Shown one piece after another: positions 20,316 to 28,308 of a stretch of 64,000 nucleotides of DNA; within the stretch, counting starts at the first letter, position 1, and each line of letters begins with the position of its first letter. The stretch comes from Albidovulum aestuarii (GTDB lineage: Bacteria > Pseudomonadota > Alphaproteobacteria > Rhodobacterales > Rhodobacteraceae), in the NCBI RefSeq assembly GCF_029961185.1, contig NZ_JASBQQ010000012.1, positions 53,287 to 117,286 on the forward strand, read 5' to 3'. The notes beneath the pieces were generated by a model. That model was not told where the DNA came from, ran no database searches, and was given only the letters and a program-made list of their open reading frames with translations. A program made the position numbers and the translations under genes.

Positions 20316-21233
20316 TCAGTCCGAATGATGCCGACCGCCGATGTGCTGGTCGCCCCGTTTTTCGGCCAGATTGACCTGGCGCTGACGTTCGCGGAACCGT
20401 TCGCGCTGGGCATCGGAATACTCATCGACACAGGCCGGACAGCAGGCACCCTCCTCATAGTCTGGATGTGACAGGTCGGCGGGCGAGAGCGGTCTGCGGC
20501 AGGCGTGACAGAGGCTGTAGTGACCCTGCCGAAGTCCATGGCCGACGCTGACTCGCTGGTCGAAGACAAAGCATTCACCGTTCCAAAGGCTGTGCGCGGC
20601 GGGCACATCTTCCAGATATTTCAGGATGCCACCTTTCAGGTGGTAGACCTCGCTGACGCCTTCGTTCAGCAGAAAGTTCGTCGATTTTTCGCAGCGGATG
20701 CCGCCGGTGCAGAACATCGCCACACGTTTGTTGCCGAAACGCTGTGCGTTTTCCCGCCACCACGCCGGAAACTCGCGAAAACTCTTCGTGCCCGGATCAA
20801 CAGCGCCATTGAAGGTACCGATGGCGACCTCATAATCGTTTCGCGTGTCGATGACGACGACATCGGGGGCGGAGATCAGCTCATTCCACTCTGGCGGTTC
20901 GACATAATGCCCCGTCCCCGCCATGGGATCGACATCGGGCTCGCCCATCGTCACGATCTCGCGCTTCAGTCGCACCTTCATGCGTCCGAACGGCATCTCG
21001 GTCGCCGTGCTTTCCTTCCACTCGATGTCAGCGCAGCCGGGAAGCCTCCGGATATGGGTCAGAGCAGTGTCTATTCCGCCCCGATCGCCGGCAATCGTCC
21101 CGTTGATGCCTTCGCGCGCCAGCAAGAGCGTGCCGCGAACGCCTGTGGTTTCACACGCAGCCAGTAGCGGCCCACGCAAAGCGGCGGGGTCTGGGAAGAC
21201 TGTGAACTTGTAGAGCGCGGCAACGGTAAACAT
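20316..21233 (-). CDS. trhO: tRNA uridine(34) hydroxylase TrhO (rhodanese-domain)
   Basis: This is a 305-residue protein. ATG 21233 (MFTVAALYKFTVFPDP) matches the usual TrhO/YceA start. An acylphosphatase-like N-terminal part (LLLAREGINGTIAG) precedes a rhodanese domain (VVVIDTRNDYEVAIGTFNGA) with catalytic loop CTGGIRCEKS near residue 180. The C-terminus has paired cysteines (CHACRRP and CCPAC). TrhO makes 5-hydroxyuridine at the wobble position of tRNAs with oxygen as the oxygen source. It is the third gene of a minus-strand run after the RHH-like gene and the 136-residue unknown. Confidence 0.93.
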   Translation of the reverse strand: MFTVAALYKFTVFPDPAALRGPLLAACETTGVRGTLLLAREGINGTIAGDRGGIDTALTHIRRLPGCADIEWKESTATEMPFGRMKVRLKREIVTMGEPDVDPMAGTGHYVEPPEWNELISAPDVVVIDTRNDYEVAIGTFNGAVDPGTKSFREFPAWWRENAQRFGNKRVAMFCTGGIRCEKSTNFLLNEGVSEVYHLKGGILKYLEDVPAAHSLWNGECFVFDQRVSVGHGLRQGHYSLCHACRRPLSPADLSHPDYEEGACCPACVDEYSDAQRERFRERQRQVNLAEKRGDQHIGGRHHSD

Positions 21234-21270
21234 AGGCTGCGTGATACGGCTGCAGGAAGAAACAGGCAAG

Positions 21271-21681
21271 TCAGCGGGAATCGGCCGTCGGCGCACTCCC
21301 CGTGCTCACGCGGTCGGGCAATAGCGCCACGCGCCTGCCCAGATCGGTTTCCAGACGCTCTGCGGAATAAAGTTGCGTCAGGACATTTGGCGAGAGCAGG
21401 TCGGGATTGTCGGCCAGAAATTCTTCGGCGCTGCCGGGGGAGGCCGCCATGCGTTCCGCAATCATGCTGAGAAAGGCGAAGGTGACTGTTGCGGAATACT
21501 TCCCCGGCACACCGGCGCTGTCTGCAAGCCGCCGGATCGCCGCGGCATAACGGTGGGCGGCGGCAAAGAATTCATCCTGCCGCAGCACTTCCCAGGCTGT
21601 CAGGACATGGTCGCGATGCGTGAACCGCGCGGCATCCAGTGTCCCTGCCTCAAGGGCCGCAAGGGTTTCGGCCGGGGTCAT
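21271..21681 (-). CDS. Conserved hypothetical protein partnered with an RHH-like gene
   Basis: This is a 136-residue, mostly helical soluble protein. It contains the striking motif FTHRDHVLTAWEVL near residue 20 and a second helix YSATVTFAFLSMIAERM. The tail YSAERLETDLGRRVALLPDR follows an LLSPNVLTQL helix. I recognise the pattern as a conserved hypothetical family but cannot give a function. The HRDH motif could bind metal. Its start overlaps the stop of the upstream RHH-like gene by 4 bases (ATGA), so the two are translationally coupled. Confidence 0.7.
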   Translation of the reverse strand: MTPAETLAALEAGTLDAARFTHRDHVLTAWEVLRQDEFFAAAHRYAAAIRRLADSAGVPGKYSATVTFAFLSMIAERMAASPGSAEEFLADNPDLLSPNVLTQLYSAERLETDLGRRVALLPDRVSTGSAPTADSR

Positions 21682-21926
21682 GCCGGGTCCTCCGTCAGGC
21701 GATGGCTGTCGGCCGCCGTCAGGTCCAGTTCATAGACCTCCTTCAGCCGAGCGATCTTCTGCAATGTTTCGTCCGAAAACGGCGCCTTGCCTTCGAACGC
21801 ATGGAGCGCCATGCCCTCGACCAGTTCAGCAACCGGCATCTCCAGATGCTCGGCCAGACCCTTCATCACCTTGAGAAGCCGCTTTTCCAGCCTCAGGCCC
21901 GTCTGAACGCGTTCAACCTTTTTCAT
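21678..21926 (-). CDS. Small ribbon-helix-helix-like DNA-binding protein
   Basis: This is an 82-residue protein. The N-terminal 45 residues read as beta strand (RVQTGLRLE), helix A (KRLLKVMKGLAEHLE) and helix B (MPVAELVEGMALHAFEG), the layout of MetJ/Arc repressors. The C-terminal half is helical and charged (FSDETLQKIARLKEVYELDL). It is the first gene of a minus-strand run with the 136-residue unknown and trhO. Two 8-base direct repeats lie 12-27 bases upstream of its start and may be its own operator. It could be a stand-alone regulator or an antitoxin-like partner. Confidence 0.65.
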   Translation of the reverse strand: MKKVERVQTGLRLEKRLLKVMKGLAEHLEMPVAELVEGMALHAFEGKAPFSDETLQKIARLKEVYELDLTAADSHRLTEDPA

Positions 21927-21937
21927 GCTTACACTTT

Positions 21938-21953
21938 GGTACCTGGGTACCTA
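21938..21953. promoter_or_regulatory. Tandem GGTACCTR repeats, candidate operator of the RHH gene
   Basis: Two adjacent direct copies, ggtacctg (21938-21945) and ggtaccta (21946-21953), each contain the palindrome ggtacc. They lie 12 bases upstream of ATG 21926. RHH repressors usually bind short tandem sites with about 8-10 base spacing, so autoregulation is plausible. Confidence 0.45.
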
Positions 21954-22024
21954 AATGTCAACCCGCTGGTTGACGCGCCCCGCGCCGCTGCTTACGCATC
22001 GACAAAGGCAAGAGCGGAGGCCCC

Positions 22025-22633
22025 ATGCGTGACACAAGCCATGCCCTGATCGTCATCGACGTGCAGAACGATTTCTGTCCAGGCGGTGCGCTGGCCGTTG
22101 CCGAAGGTGACGTCATCATTCCGCGTATCAACGCGTTGATGGATGACTTCGCCGTCAAGGTGCTGACGCAGGACTGGCACCCGGCCGATCACGCCTCGTT
22201 CGCGGCCAATCATGACGGTGCCGAGCCCTTCAGCCTGACCGAGATGCCCTATGGTCCGCAGGTGCTCTGGCCCACGCATTGCGTCCAGGGAACCGATGGC
22301 GCTGCCTTTCACAAGGACCTTCGCACCGATCCGGCCGACCTGATCATCCGCAAGGGGTTTCGTCCGGCCATCGACAGCTACTCTGCCTTCTTCGAGAACG
22401 ACCACAGGACGCCGACCGGTCTTGAAGGCTACCTGAAGACGCGCGGCGTCACCGACCTGACACTGGTCGGCCTCGCCACCGATTTCTGCGTCGCCTATTC
22501 GGCCATCGACGCGGCAAAGTTGGGCTTTGCCGTCACGGTTCTCGAAGGCACCTGCCGGGCTATCGACCTTGACGGATCGCTCGCCGCCGCGCGTGACAAC
22601 ATGCACGCCGCCGGTGTGCGGCTGGAGGCCTGA
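22025..22633 (+). CDS. pncA: Nicotinamidase
   Basis: This is a 202-residue isochorismatase-fold enzyme that hydrolyses nicotinamide to nicotinate and ammonia for NAD salvage. The catalytic Asp is in ALIVIDVQNDFCPGGALAV (near residue 14). Metal ligands are in LTQDWHPADHASFAANH. The catalytic Cys is in LVGLATDFCVAYSAID near residue 156, after the cis-peptide region. Length and motifs are normal. The stop is directly followed by the ATG of pncB, which uses the product, so the pair forms a two-step salvage operon. Confidence 0.96.
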   Translation: MRDTSHALIVIDVQNDFCPGGALAVAEGDVIIPRINALMDDFAVKVLTQDWHPADHASFAANHDGAEPFSLTEMPYGPQVLWPTHCVQGTDGAAFHKDLRTDPADLIIRKGFRPAIDSYSAFFENDHRTPTGLEGYLKTRGVTDLTLVGLATDFCVAYSAIDAAKLGFAVTVLEGTCRAIDLDGSLAAARDNMHAAGVRLEA

Positions 22634-23926
22634 ATGGTGGATATCGCAACCCGGGTCTACAACCACAATTTCAAGATCGACCCGATCGTCCGATCGCTGA
22701 TCGACACCGATTTCTACAAACTGCTGATGTGCCAGTCGGTGCTGCGCAACAAGCCCGACACCGTCGTCCGCTTTTCGCTGATCAACCGCACCAAGAGAAT
22801 TCCGCTGGCGAAGCTCATCGACGAAGGCGAATTGCGGGAACAGCTTGATCACGTCCGCTCGCTCTCACTCAGCCGCGGTGAAAGCACCTGGCTGCGAGGC
22901 AACACCTTCTACGGCAAACGGCAGATGTTCTCGCCCTCCTTCATGGAATGGTTCGAAAACCTGCGCCTGCCGCCGTACGAACTTGAACGCAAGGGCGACC
23001 AATATGAACTGACCTTCGAAGGCAAATGGCCCGAAGTGATGCTTTGGGAAATCCCCGCGCTCGCGATCCTGATGGAACTCCGCTCCCGCGCCGTACTCGC
23101 CACTATGGGCAAGTTCGAACTTCAGGTCCTTTACGCCCGCGCGATGACCCGGCTTTGGGAAAAGATCGAAAGCCTGCGCCAGATCGACGGGCTGAAGATC
23201 GCCGATTTCGGCAGCCGCAGGCGTCACAGCTTTCTGTGGCAGGACTGGTGCGCGCAGGCGATGATCGAAGGGTTGGGCGAGGCCTTCGTCGGCACGTCGA
23301 ACTGCCGCATCGCCATGCGCCGCGATATCGAGGCGATCGGCACCAATGCCCACGAACTGCCGATGGTCTACTCCGCCTTGGCCGAAACCGACGCGGAACT
23401 GGCCGAGGCGCCCTACAAGGTCCTTGCCGACTGGCATGAGGAGCATTCAGGCAACCTGCGCATCATCCTGCCCGACACCTACGGCACCGAAGGCTTCCTG
23501 AAACGCGCGCCGGACTGGCTGGCAGGCTGGACCGGCATCCGCATCGATTCAGGCGATCCCGCCACCGGCGCTGAAACCGCCATCCGCTGGTGGAAGGAAA
23601 GGGGAGAGGACCCGACACAGAAACTCGTCATCTTCTCTGACGGGCTCGATGTAGAGAAGATCGCCGAGTTGCACCGCCAGTTCGCGGGCCGGGTCAAGGT
23701 CTCCTTCGGCTGGGGAACGCTTCTGACCAACGATTTCCGGGGCTTCGTTAAAGACGACGCGCTCGACCCCTTCAGCCTCGTCTGCAAGGCGGTGGCGGCG
23801 AATGGCAGACCTACAGTCAAGCTTTCCGACAACCCGAACAAGGCAATGGGTCCCACGGATCAGATCGAACGCTACAAGCGGGTCTTCGGTGTGGGTACAC
23901 AAAAGGAAATGGCCGTCATTGTCTGA
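22634..23926 (+). CDS. pncB: Nicotinate phosphoribosyltransferase
   Basis: This is a 430-residue enzyme that converts nicotinate and PRPP to nicotinate mononucleotide with ATP hydrolysis. Family motifs are LIDTDFYKLLMCQSVLRNKP near the N-terminus, FGSRRRHSFLWQ around residue 194 (autophosphorylation-region His), GTSNCRIAMR, and the phosphate-binding stretch IRIDSGDPATGAETAI followed by KLVIFSDGLDVEKI. It starts at the base after the pncA stop, indicating co-translation. The product feeds nicotinate-nucleotide adenylyltransferase, which is not in this window. Confidence 0.96.
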   Translation: MVDIATRVYNHNFKIDPIVRSLIDTDFYKLLMCQSVLRNKPDTVVRFSLINRTKRIPLAKLIDEGELREQLDHVRSLSLSRGESTWLRGNTFYGKRQMFSPSFMEWFENLRLPPYELERKGDQYELTFEGKWPEVMLWEIPALAILMELRSRAVLATMGKFELQVLYARAMTRLWEKIESLRQIDGLKIADFGSRRRHSFLWQDWCAQAMIEGLGEAFVGTSNCRIAMRRDIEAIGTNAHELPMVYSALAETDAELAEAPYKVLADWHEEHSGNLRIILPDTYGTEGFLKRAPDWLAGWTGIRIDSGDPATGAETAIRWWKERGEDPTQKLVIFSDGLDVEKIAELHRQFAGRVKVSFGWGTLLTNDFRGFVKDDALDPFSLVCKAVAANGRPTVKLSDNPNKAMGPTDQIERYKRVFGVGTQKEMAVIV

Positions 23927-23951
23927 CACGGCACGAGAGGCGCCCGGCGTT

Positions 23952-24854
23952 GTGGCGTTGCCCAAATTGCTTGCAACTTGCCTGAGCGCCGCCGTTTTTC
24001 TGTTCGCGGTTTCATCCTCTGAGCCCGGTCAAGCAGCCGAACTCATACTGCGAGGCACCTATGAATGGAGCGAGAAAGCCCCTGATTTTGGCGGCTTCTC
24101 CGGTCTTGCGATGGTGCGCGACGGCAGCGCGCTTATGGCTGTGAGCGACAAGGGAACACTTTGGCATGCCTCGGTGAGTCGCGATGCGGATGGACGGATT
24201 GGCGGCATCGCGAGTGACTGGCGTGACCGACTTCTCGACAACAAGGGTAAGCCGGTGGAGGGCTTTACCTCTGATGCCGAGGCGCTTGCTATGGTGCGCG
24301 AAGGTGCCGTCTTTATCGGCTTCGAAGGCTACGCCCGCATATCGGCCTTTCACCCGCCCGGCATGATGCCGAAGCCGATGCACGAATGGGACCGCTTTCG
24401 CAGCCTCTGGGGCAACGAAGGGATAGAGGGGCTGGCGATCATGCCCGATGGCGGATTGCTCGCAGTGCTGGAGGAGCCGGAACGGCCTGGGGCTGGGTTC
24501 CCGACGCTGCTCGGCAAAGGCAAAAACTGGCGGCCCGGGCCGCCTTTGCCCGACGGCGACAGCTTTTCCGCTTCGGATGCGACCTTCGGCCCCGATGGGC
24601 GGCTCTACCTTCTTGAGCGCCGCTTTGGCTACCTGACCGGTTACGAAACCCGCATCCGCCGTTTTCCCTACGCGAGTGGTGCGTTCGGTCCGGGCGAGGT
24701 TCTGTTGCAGACGGAAAGAGGTGAGCTTGACAACATGGAAGGTATCAGCCTTTGGACAGACCCCACCGGTGTGATTGTCATCAGTCTGATTTCCGACGAC
24801 AATTTCCTGCCGATCCAGAATACGATCGTTGTCGAATACGATCTTGTCGAGTGA
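23952..24854 (+). CDS. Secreted esterase-like/phytase-like beta-propeller protein
   Basis: This is a 300-residue protein. The GTG at 23952 is chosen because it gives a compact signal peptide (MALPKLLATCLSAAVFLFAV, cleaved near GQAA) with gagagg upstream. A TTG at 23919 overlapping the pncB stop and an ATG at 23802 inside pncB are alternatives. Mature sequence matches the phytase-like family: GGFSGLAMVRDGSALMAVSD, EGIEGLAIMPDGGLLAVLEE, FGPDGRLYLLERRFGYLTGY and DNMEGISLWTDPTGVIVISL. Repeats suggest a beta-propeller. Periplasmic phosphatase or esterase activity is only suggested by the family name. Confidence 0.8.
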   Translation: MALPKLLATCLSAAVFLFAVSSSEPGQAAELILRGTYEWSEKAPDFGGFSGLAMVRDGSALMAVSDKGTLWHASVSRDADGRIGGIASDWRDRLLDNKGKPVEGFTSDAEALAMVREGAVFIGFEGYARISAFHPPGMMPKPMHEWDRFRSLWGNEGIEGLAIMPDGGLLAVLEEPERPGAGFPTLLGKGKNWRPGPPLPDGDSFSASDATFGPDGRLYLLERRFGYLTGYETRIRRFPYASGAFGPGEVLLQTERGELDNMEGISLWTDPTGVIVISLISDDNFLPIQNTIVVEYDLVE

Positions 24855-24952
24855 GCCGCATTGTCGCCGGTTCGCGCATGGCGGGTTCCGGTCCGGCCAG
24901 TTTGCTTTTGCCAAGCCCGGACACCTCCGCTAAGAAATGGCCATGATTTCGA

Positions 24953-24970
24953 GAGCCCCTTAAGGGGCTC
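24953..24970. terminator. Hairpin between the phytase-like gene and the dehydrogenase gene
   Basis: A perfect 7-base stem (gagcccc-ttaa-ggggctc) lies 99 bases past the phytase-like stop. There is no T tract, so it is a weak or processing-type hairpin and not a clear intrinsic terminator. Confidence 0.4.
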
Positions 24971-25043
24971 GGCGAGAGGATTTGAACGCCGCGCGGCGAT
25001 TGCCGGGGCGGCGGATGCAGCCGAAGCGAACGCGGGGCCCTTT

Positions 25044-26357
25044 GTGAAGATTGCGGTATTTGGACTTGGTTACGTGGGCATCGTCTCGGCCGCGTGTTTG
25101 GCGCGGGATGGCCATCATGTCGTCGGTGTGGATCCCCAGCAAACCAAGGTCGATCTGGTCAATGGCGGCCATCCGCCGATTATTGAGAAGAATGTCGGTG
25201 AACTGGTTTCCGAGGCGGTGAAATCTGGCGCGCTGCGCGCCACTACCTCGGCCGCAGACGCAGTTGAATTCGCCGATCTGAGCCTTGTCTGCGTTGGTAC
25301 GCCGTCCCGCAAGAACGGTTCCTTGGAAACCGGCGCGGTGGAGCGGGTCTGCGAAGAAATCGGCGCGGCGGTGGGGGCCAAGGGCCGCGACCACCTTGTC
25401 GTGATCCGCTCCACCATCCTTCCCGGCACGATGCGGGGTGTGGTGGTCCCGGCGCTGACGCGGGCGGCGGGCGCGGGGGCAAAGCACCTTAAGGTCGCGA
25501 ACAACCCCGAATTCCTGCGCGAATCGACCGCTGTCTACGATTACGACAACCCGCCGAAGACGGTCGTCGGGTCGGACGATCCCGCCGTGACCGACGCGGT
25601 CCTGTCGCTTTACGCCGACCTGCCGGGGCCGAAGATCGCGACCAAACTCGAAATCGGCGAGATGGTGAAATACGCCGACAATGCCTGGCACGCGGTCAAG
25701 GTGTCGTTCGCGAATGAGATCGGGAACATCGCGCAGGCCGTGGGCGTCGACAGCTGGGATGTGATGGACATCTTCTGCCAGGACACCAAGCTGAATATCT
25801 CGCCCTATTACATGAAGCCGGGCTTTGCCTTTGGCGGGTCGTGCCTGCCCAAGGATGTGCGGGCGCTGACGTTCAAGGGCCGCGATCTGGACCTCGATCT
25901 GCCCTTGCTCAATTCGGTTCTGGCGACGAATGCCGAACAGGTGGAACGCGCGATCGGGATGGTCGCGGATTACGGGCTGCGCAACATCTCGTTCATGGGG
26001 ATCAGCTTCAAGGCGGGTACCGACGATCTGCGCGAAAGCCCCTTGGTGACACTGGTGGAACGGCTGATCGGCAAGGGCTTCAACCTTAAGATCTATGACC
26101 GCAACGTGCATCTGTCGCGGCTTCTGGGTGCCAACCGCGCCTATATCGAAGGGGCCATCCCGCATATTGCGGAGATCCTGTCGGATGACCTCGACACCGT
26201 GCTCGGCCACGGCGATCTGGTGATCGTCGGCAACCCGGCGCCCGAGTTCAAGTTCATCGGGGCAAAGCTGCGCCCCGACCAGAAGGTGCTCGACCTCGCC
26301 CGCATCGCGGGCCTTGGGCCGGAACTGGGGGAGCGGTATCGTGGCATCAACTGGTAG
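25044..26357 (+). CDS. Nucleotide-sugar (GDP-mannose/UDP-glucose) 6-dehydrogenase, AlgD-like
   Basis: This is a 437-residue enzyme starting at GTG 25044 (then KIAVFGLGYVGIVSAACLAR, the NAD-binding Rossmann motif). It oxidises a sugar nucleotide to its uronate. Conserved stretches are LVCVGTPSRKNGSL, NNPEFLRESTAVYDYDNPPK, EMVKYADNAWHAVKVSFANE and the catalytic cysteine loop GFAFGGSCLPKDVRALTF. The DYDNPPKTVVG motif and length are nearer to GDP-mannose dehydrogenase than to UDP-glucose dehydrogenase, but the substrate needs testing. It supplies an acidic sugar for EPS. The downstream glycosyltransferase overlaps its end by 17 bases. Confidence 0.88.
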   Translation: MKIAVFGLGYVGIVSAACLARDGHHVVGVDPQQTKVDLVNGGHPPIIEKNVGELVSEAVKSGALRATTSAADAVEFADLSLVCVGTPSRKNGSLETGAVERVCEEIGAAVGAKGRDHLVVIRSTILPGTMRGVVVPALTRAAGAGAKHLKVANNPEFLRESTAVYDYDNPPKTVVGSDDPAVTDAVLSLYADLPGPKIATKLEIGEMVKYADNAWHAVKVSFANEIGNIAQAVGVDSWDVMDIFCQDTKLNISPYYMKPGFAFGGSCLPKDVRALTFKGRDLDLDLPLLNSVLATNAEQVERAIGMVADYGLRNISFMGISFKAGTDDLRESPLVTLVERLIGKGFNLKIYDRNVHLSRLLGANRAYIEGAIPHIAEILSDDLDTVLGHGDLVIVGNPAPEFKFIGAKLRPDQKVLDLARIAGLGPELGERYRGINW

Positions 26358-27555
26358 GGGCGCGGGCCGCCGCGTTCTCATCGTTGTCGAAAACCTGCCC
26401 GTCCCCTTCGACCGCCGGGTCTGGGCCGAGGCGACAACGCTGGCTGCGGCTGGCTATACCGTCTCGGTCATCTCGCCCACCGGCAAGGGGTTTGAGGCGG
26501 AATACGAATTCCTCGACGGCGTCCATGTCTACCGCCACAAGCTGCCGCCTGAGGGTAATTCGGCTGCAGGTTACCTGCGCGAATACGGCTCGGCCCTGTG
26601 GAACGAATTGCGCCTTGCCCTGAAGGCAAAGCGCGAGCGGGGCGTTGACATCCTGCACGGCTGCAACCCGCCCGACCTGATCTTCCTCGTCGCCTGGGTG
26701 ATGCGGCTTTTCGGGGTCCGCTACCTGTTCGACCACCATGACATCTGCCCCGAGCTTTACGAGGTGAAGTTCGGCAGGCGCGGCATCCTCTGGCGGGCGA
26801 TGGTCTTTTTCGAATGGCTGACCTTCAAGACGGCGCTCGTCTCCATCGCCACCAATGAAAGCTACGCCGAGATTGCCCGTCGTCGCGGCGGCATGGCGGC
26901 AGAGGATGTTTTCGTCGTCCGTTCGGGCCCGAAGATCGAAAAGCTTGAGGTCCGGCCGCCAAAGTCGGAACTGAAAAAGGGTGCGAAGTTCCTCATCGGC
27001 TATGTCGGTGTGATCGGCCAGCAGGAGGGGCTGGACCTGCTGGTTGAGACCGCGCAACACCTGACCGGCCCGATGGGGCGCACCGATGTGCATTTCGGCA
27101 TCGTCGGCGGCGGCCCCGCGCTGGAAGAGGTGCAGGCGGACGTCCGGGCAAAGGGGCTGGAAAGCTACTTTACCTTCACTGGCCGCGCGCCGGATGATCT
27201 GCTTCTCGACATGCTCAACACCGCCGATATCTGCGTGAACCCCGACCGGGTGACGCCGATGAACGACCTGTCGACCATGAACAAGATCATGGAATACATG
27301 ACGCTCGGCAAACCTATCGTGCAGTTCGAGCTGAAAGAAGGCCGCGCCTCGGCCGCCGAGGCATCGCTATACGCGAAACCCAACGACCCGCAGGACTTCG
27401 CGGAGAAAATCGCAGCGCTGATGGACGACCCCGAGGCCCGCGACCGCATGGGCCGGATCGGGCGCGAACGGATCGAGGCGAACCTAAGTTGGGCGCATTC
27501 GGTGCCGCATCTTTTGGCAGCCTATGACCGGGCTTTCGCCAAGATGGGTCGTTAG
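26341..27555 (+). CDS. GT4 family glycosyltransferase
   Basis: This is a 404-residue GT-B protein. GTG 26341 overlaps the dehydrogenase gene by 17 bases and has ggggag upstream. The N-terminal domain begins VLIVVENLPVPFDRRVWAEA. A DHHDICPELYEVKFGRRG segment follows, as in WbpI- and FnlA-associated transferases. The C-terminal domain has LIGYVGVIGQQEGLDLLVET, HFGIVGGGPALEEV and the acidic motif region DLSTMNKIMEYMTLGKPIVQ. It probably uses the sugar made by the preceding dehydrogenase, together forming a small EPS module separated from the main cluster by pncAB and trhO. Confidence 0.88.
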   Translation: MASTGRGAGRRVLIVVENLPVPFDRRVWAEATTLAAAGYTVSVISPTGKGFEAEYEFLDGVHVYRHKLPPEGNSAAGYLREYGSALWNELRLALKAKRERGVDILHGCNPPDLIFLVAWVMRLFGVRYLFDHHDICPELYEVKFGRRGILWRAMVFFEWLTFKTALVSIATNESYAEIARRRGGMAAEDVFVVRSGPKIEKLEVRPPKSELKKGAKFLIGYVGVIGQQEGLDLLVETAQHLTGPMGRTDVHFGIVGGGPALEEVQADVRAKGLESYFTFTGRAPDDLLLDMLNTADICVNPDRVTPMNDLSTMNKIMEYMTLGKPIVQFELKEGRASAAEASLYAKPNDPQDFAEKIAALMDDPEARDRMGRIGRERIEANLSWAHSVPHLLAAYDRAFAKMGR

Positions 27556-27636
27556 CCCGAACACCCCGTTTCGACGGACCCAACAAATGGCACGGATCGC
27601 GTGATGTTCCACTTGCGTCGGAATCGCTAAACCGCT

Positions 27637-27656
27637 AATCATACGATTGTATAATT
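27637..27656. promoter_or_regulatory. Inverted repeat, candidate TetR operator
   Basis: The repeat aatcatac-gatt-gtataatt has 8-base arms with one mismatch and a 4-base spacer. It ends 13 bases before ATG 27670 of the tetR gene, in an AT-richer stretch that could also hold the -10 region. A TetR-family repressor commonly binds such a site to control its own operon. Confidence 0.5.
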
Positions 27657-27669
27657 TCTCGGAGCACCC

Positions 27670-28308
27670 ATGTCCGCGCCACGCCGCAGTTTCACACGTG
27701 ACGACCCAGAAACACGGCGGGCTGCGTTGATCGGTGCGGCGCTTGACCTCATGGCCGAGGATGGTCCGCAGGCGGCGACAGTGCGGGCCATCGCCGATGC
27801 GGCAGGGCTTTCGCAAGGCATGATCCGGCACTACTTTTCGACGAAGGAAGAGCTGATCAACGCGGCCTATCAGGCGCATATGGAGGCGCAGCTAACCGCC
27901 ACGCGGGCGTCCTTGCCCGCAGATGGCACCGCAATGGCGCGTCTTGCCCGGATCATCACGGTTTCGCTGACGCCGCCCGTCTCTGATCCGCGCACACTCT
28001 CGCTCTGGGCGGCCTTCATCCACATGATCCGGCGCGACCCGGCCATGCGGGCGACGCACGAACGGAACTACCTGCGCTTTCGCGACCTGCTGGAATCGCT
28101 GATCGTTGCGGCCTGTGCCGAATCCGGACGGCCCGTCAGCAAGGAAGAGGCCCGGCGCCTCGCCATTGCCTGTAACGCGGTGCTCGATGGTCTCTGGCTG
28201 GAGGGCGGCGCGCTGCCCGAGGCGTTTGCCCCGGGCGAACTGGAGCAGATCGGGATGACCTCTGTCAGCGCGATCCTCGGCTTAACTCTGGATTGTGAGG
28301 CGACATGA
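27670..28308 (+). CDS. TetR/AcrR family regulator (BetI-like)
   Basis: This is a 212-residue regulator. The helix-turn-helix is RRAALIGAALDLMAEDGPQA followed by TVRAIADAAGLSQGMIRHYF near residues 30-56. The C-terminal domain resembles BetI (FRDLLESLIVAACAESGRPV). It is the first gene of a three-gene run in which each next start overlaps the previous stop (ATGA at 28305), so it most likely controls the aminotransferase and decarboxylase genes and itself. The ligand may be arginine or a ketoacid, an inference from the neighbours. BetI-like does not imply control of choline genes here. Confidence 0.88.
   Translation: MSAPRRSFTRDDPETRRAALIGAALDLMAEDGPQAATVRAIADAAGLSQGMIRHYFSTKEELINAAYQAHMEAQLTATRASLPADGTAMARLARIITVSLTPPVSDPRTLSLWAAFIHMIRRDPAMRATHERNYLRFRDLLESLIVAACAESGRPVSKEEARRLAIACNAVLDGLWLEGGALPEAFAPGELEQIGMTSVSAILGLTLDCEAT

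Noticed and set aside
24960..26381. 473-codon minus-strand frame
   Set aside because: It is antisense to the nucleotide-sugar dehydrogenase, which has an intact NAD motif and catalytic Cys loop.
27670..28308. Calling the TetR gene betI (choline regulation)
   Set aside because: The fold resembles BetI, but neighbours are aminotransferase and decarboxylase genes and no bet genes are present, so the name would mislead.
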